From Candidatus Babelota bacterium (GTDB taxonomy: Bacteria; Babelota; Babeliae; Babelales; Vermiphilaceae), in assembly GCA_013287855.1 (NCBI GenBank), contig JABDCY010000005.1:19338-54484 (forward strand): a stretch of DNA of 35,147 nucleotides. Reading direction: 5' to 3'. Of the stretch, positions 32,768-35,147 are shown piece after piece. Under the pieces are notes generated by a model. The model was not told the origin of the DNA, made no database searches, and saw only the letters and a list, made by a program, of their open reading frames with translations. How positions within the stretch are numbered: position 1 is the stretch's first letter; each line of letters opens with the position of its first letter. A program made the translations under genes and the position numbers.

Positions 32768-33127
32768 ATGAAGATTAATAATTTATTTGTAGGACTATTA
32801 ATAGCCTGCGTTTTTATGCACACAATAAACGGAGTCCAAAAAATTAAACAAAAAATTCAAAAAGCTGCAGTTATTTTCCCAGTACCCTATTCTAGTATTA
32901 GATTGCAAGTAACAAATTATTACGATCCAAATAACAAAAAGGGAGCTATGCAGATAATAGATCAAATGGGAAAAAAAACAGGATATGTATATACATATTC
33001 GAGCAAAATTACGAATCGTAGCTTAATCTTCAGCGCATTTATGAATGTAATAAGAACAAAACAACCTGCACAATCGTTATATAACACTCTTGAGAATACG
33101 TATAACGGGGAACAAGCAGGGCCTTAA
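32768..33127 (+). CDS. Small secreted protein, array member 4
   Basis: The 119-aa protein has a shortened family leader (MKINNLFVGLLIACVFMHTI). The mature part is basic at first (QKIKQKIQKAAV), then beta-rich with many Tyr (SIRLQVTNYYDPNN, TGYVYTYSSKI). It ends PAQSLYNTLENTYNGEQAGP, clearly parallel to member 5 (AKTLYDSLEQKYVSQANP). GGGGAG lies six bases before the ATG. Its stop is followed two bases later by a convergent decayed mscS end. Confidence 0.72.
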   Translation: MKINNLFVGLLIACVFMHTINGVQKIKQKIQKAAVIFPVPYSSIRLQVTNYYDPNNKKGAMQIIDQMGKKTGYVYTYSSKITNRSLIFSAFMNVIRTKQPAQSLYNTLENTYNGEQAGP

Positions 33128-33128
33128 A

Positions 33129-33235
33129 TTAGCTATGCTGGCCATCTTGCGCATCCCGCATGTACGCTTTTGGTCCAACCATGACGCGCATCGGCTCTGA
33201 AATTTCAATACCATGCTGTCCGATTCTTCAACTTG
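33129..33235 (-). pseudogene. Decayed fragment of the mscS 3' end
   Basis: On the minus strand it reads HGIEISEPMRVMVGPKAYM followed by RDAQDGQHS and TAA. The true C-terminus of the channel gene at 33810 is HGIEISVPMRVMVGPKAYV followed by RDVEEEVKM. Nucleotide identity is about 80% over some 78 bases, with a one-base frameshift just upstream of the His codon. The rest of the gene is absent. Confidence 0.85.
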
Positions 33236-33299
33236 GGAAATTTACTACTGAGATATAGGTAAAAAACCCCTTATTTACGGCCTTTTTTAATAAAAACTC

Positions 33300-33329
33300 T
33301 TGTTTTTTAGGTCATAAATATTCTATTAT
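33300..33329 (+). promoter_or_regulatory. Promoter for array member 5
   Basis: TTGTTT (33300-33305), 18 bases, TATTAT (33324-33329), in the same sequence context as 31931-31960. The two copies share most of about 45 bases. Confidence 0.6.
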
Positions 33330-33403
33330 TAAATTATAGGGTATTAAAAAGGAGTTTTCTTAAATAGGGTGAGTTTTAATTTTTTTATTGAAGGAGTTTT
33401 ATT

Positions 33404-33748
33404 ATGAAGATAAACAAATTATATCTTTTGGGATTGTTGGCAACATCCCTTCTTGTATCGTCAATTAAGTGCGCAGTCATCCGTCAAGAAGAATCTATGG
33501 TTAATCCTAGCGGCCGTCCTATTACTCTAATAACCTATGGCGAAAGGGATGTAACGTCAATGTCAAGCAATCTTTATATAGCAATTAAGAAAACATATGA
33601 TGATACTGGCTCAATAGACTACCAATCAACGGTGTCTATTTACAAAGTGTCTACCGGTATACCTGAAATATTCAAGGATACTGGGCCAGCTGCAAAAACA
33701 TTGTATGATTCATTAGAACAAAAGTACGTTAGTCAAGCAAATCCTTAA
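33404..33748 (+). CDS. Small secreted protein, array member 5
   Basis: The 114-aa protein has the signal peptide MKINKLYLLGLLATSLLVSS. The mature part has GRPITLITYGERD, SNLYIAIKKTYDDTG, YQSTVSIYKVSTG, then the family C-terminal helix AAKTLYDSLEQKYVSQANP. AAGGAG lies seven bases before the ATG. It has its own promoter copy and is convergent with the intact mscS-type gene, across a terminator. Confidence 0.74.
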   Translation: MKINKLYLLGLLATSLLVSSIKCAVIRQEESMVNPSGRPITLITYGERDVTSMSSNLYIAIKKTYDDTGSIDYQSTVSIYKVSTGIPEIFKDTGPAAKTLYDSLEQKYVSQANP

Positions 33749-33765
33749 AGAATATTCATTGTAAC

Positions 33766-33802
33766 AACTAAACCAGTTGAGAATTTTTCAACTGGTTTAG
33801 TT
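33766..33802. terminator. Stem-loop between member 5 and the mscS-type gene
   Basis: A 15-bp perfect stem (AACTAAACCAGTTGA and its complement) with a seven-base loop lies between convergent stops. T-runs are short, so termination strength is uncertain. Confidence 0.65.
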
Positions 33803-33809
33803 ACTTATG

Positions 33810-35147
33810 TTACATCTTCACTTCTTCTTCAACATCCCGCACATACGCTTTTGGACCAACCATGACGCGCATAGGAACCGAAATTTCTATGCCATGCTTG
33901 CGCAATTCTTTGACCATAGAAATTCGTACATCGCTGGCGATATCCCATTGCTCGAGCGTGTAATTTGAGCTCAAAAATCCACGCACCAAGAATTCAAACC
34001 CTGCTTGGGTAAAATTCTCAAGTCGAATCACGGGCTTTGGACTTTTGAGAATATATTGATGCTTATCAAGCACTGAGAATAAAATTTGTTTCACTTTTTC
34101 TGGATCTTCTTTGTAACCAACATTAATTACAATATCTTCAAACGCAAAAAATCCTTGTACATAGTTCCAGTTGGTTATCGGCTTGTTGAGCACTTGCGTA
34201 TTTGGCACCACAATGGTGTTGCTATTTCTGCGTCTGATGATCACCGAGCGCGGCGTAATTTTACGCACCACACCCATCGTAGTGTTATCGATCCAAATGT
34301 AATCACCAATCTTGATCGGGCGCTGCACCAAAATAATAAAATAGGCCATAAAATCGCTGATCGGATCTTTGGCAACCCAACCAATAGAAAGTATGAGAGC
34401 ACCGGTTAAGTACAAGACGAGCGAATCGAGCCCCACGCTGCGGAACCCAAGCATGATGGCGGCAATGACAATGAAATATTTGGTGAAGCTGGCAATCGTG
34501 TTCTGCACGCCAGAATCCACCAACAAGAGATCAAAAATGCGGCGCAGCAGAAACCGGTTGACCAGAATGGCGATAATAAAACCAATAAGACAGAAGAATA
34601 AGATTTGGAAAATGGAGAAAATGGTGACCGGTGGCACATCATGACCCAAATACACAATTGTGGTGCCAAGCCAATCATAGACTTCTTTGTACGAAATAAA
34701 CCAGCCCCAAATGCGCGCAATAATGAACATGCCCAGGAGCGCAACTACGGCAAATGATGCCATAATGAAAAGACCATACCAACTCTTGGCGTACACAAAT
34801 CGCTCACGCACCACTTCTTCATCGACCGAGAAGAAGACTTGCGACATGAATTTGCGCAAAATTTCGTACACAAAAAAGAGCGCGCGAATCAACACAACGG
34901 TGTACACGAGACCACGCAGAGCAAAAAGTACCAAGCGGCCAAATCCAACATAGGGATTGCTTAAGATGATGATCGCTACAATGAGCACAAAAATTGGATA
35001 GTAATAACTATCTACCGACTCGTGCAACCATTGCCAAAAAGCGCCGCGGCGTGGAATGAGACTCAACACAAATTCTTTAGTGATGAGCAACATCAGGCAG
35101 AGTTGGAAAATAATAATATTGAGCGCCAATAGAATCGCCGGAAGTTC
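33810..35147 (-). CDS. MscS-family mechanosensitive channel (5' end outside the window)
   Basis: 445 residues are visible and the frame remains open to the right edge (beginning ELPAILLALN), so the start lies beyond; a TTG at 35129 is only internal. Several N-terminal membrane helices are followed by the MscS core. The pore-lining helix region is LGFRSVGLDSLVLYLTGALILSIGWVAKDPISDFMAYF, and the beta domain has RPIKIGDYIWID, MGVVRKITPRSVIIRRRNSNTIVVPN and NWNYV. A cytoplasmic alpha/beta domain ends in HGIEISVPMRVM. These channels release solutes under hypo-osmotic stress. A decayed copy of its 3' end lies at 33129-33235. Confidence 0.92.
   Translation of the reverse strand, partial: ELPAILLALNIIIFQLCLMLLITKEFVLSLIPRRGAFWQWLHESVDSYYYPIFVLIVAIIILSNPYVGFGRLVLFALRGLVYTVVLIRALFFVYEILRKFMSQVFFSVDEEVVRERFVYAKSWYGLFIMASFAVVALLGMFIIARIWGWFISYKEVYDWLGTTIVYLGHDVPPVTIFSIFQILFFCLIGFIIAILVNRFLLRRIFDLLLVDSGVQNTIASFTKYFIVIAAIMLGFRSVGLDSLVLYLTGALILSIGWVAKDPISDFMAYFIILVQRPIKIGDYIWIDNTTMGVVRKITPRSVIIRRRNSNTIVVPNTQVLNKPITNWNYVQGFFAFEDIVINVGYKEDPEKVKQILFSVLDKHQYILKSPKPVIRLENFTQAGFEFLVRGFLSSNYTLEQWDIASDVRISMVKELRKHGIEISVPMRVMVGPKAYVRDVEEEVKM

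Overview
The window looks like chromosome from a small-genome, AT-rich (roughly 40% GC by eye), Gram-negative-type bacterium that lives with or inside eukaryotic cells. The best guess is a member of Candidatus Dependentiae (TM6) or a similar protist-associated lineage. That guess is inferred from the gene mix: many short orphan proteins with signal peptides, beta-barrel-like proteins ending in aromatic residues, several eukaryote-like enzymes, a split ATP synthase operon and small toxin-antitoxin pairs. No rRNA or marker gene proves the lineage. Promoters of the TTGACA-N16/17-TATAAT type and AAGGAG ribosome sites are easy to read and settle several start codons.

Layout. 1-3.2 kb: a truncated second copy of the groEL 3' end at the left edge, an orphan secreted protein, then groES-groEL on the minus strand, separated by a palindromic repeat. 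3.5-6.3 kb: ribulose-phosphate epimerase, an orphan membrane-anchored protein and an exported adenosine-deaminase-like enzyme. 6.4-10.2 kb (plus strand): YbaK-type deacylase, metallo-beta-lactamase-fold hydrolase, a D-amino-acid-oxidase-like flavoprotein whose domain order is circularly permuted, RidA and the ribosome-rescue factor ArfB, with two dispersed repeats between them. 10.2-15.6 kb: a barrel-like protein, a homologue of the eukaryotic sigma-1 receptor/ERG2 sterol isomerase family, a choloylglycine-hydrolase-type Ntn hydrolase, a small operon (NTF2-like, cupin-like, NUDIX) and an exported aldonolactone-oxidase-like flavoprotein. 15.6-17.7 kb: a HigB/HigA-type toxin-antitoxin pair, a MepB-like protein and an isochorismatase-like hydrolase. 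17.9-22.1 kb: tRNA-Arg(UCU), then part of an F-type ATP synthase operon (c, b-type, b-type, delta, alpha) headed by a deoxynucleoside kinase; a, gamma, beta and epsilon are not here. 22.2-28.0 kb: a large barrel-like protein, an exported coiled-coil protein, RecD2 helicase and an orphan exported protein. 28.1-31.2 kb: HicAB, translationally coupled to a degenerate cell-wall amidase and a GerMN-like protein, then an MNT-HEPN pair and a small membrane protein. 31.4-33.8 kb: a tandem array of five small secreted proteins. 33.8 kb to the edge: an MscS-type channel, truncated by the window.

The most notable items are the sigma-1/ERG2-like protein with both ligand-contacting acidic residues kept, the permuted D-amino-acid-oxidase fold, and the five-member secreted family. 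In that array, decayed 3' ends of both flanking genes lie between members and record how it expanded.
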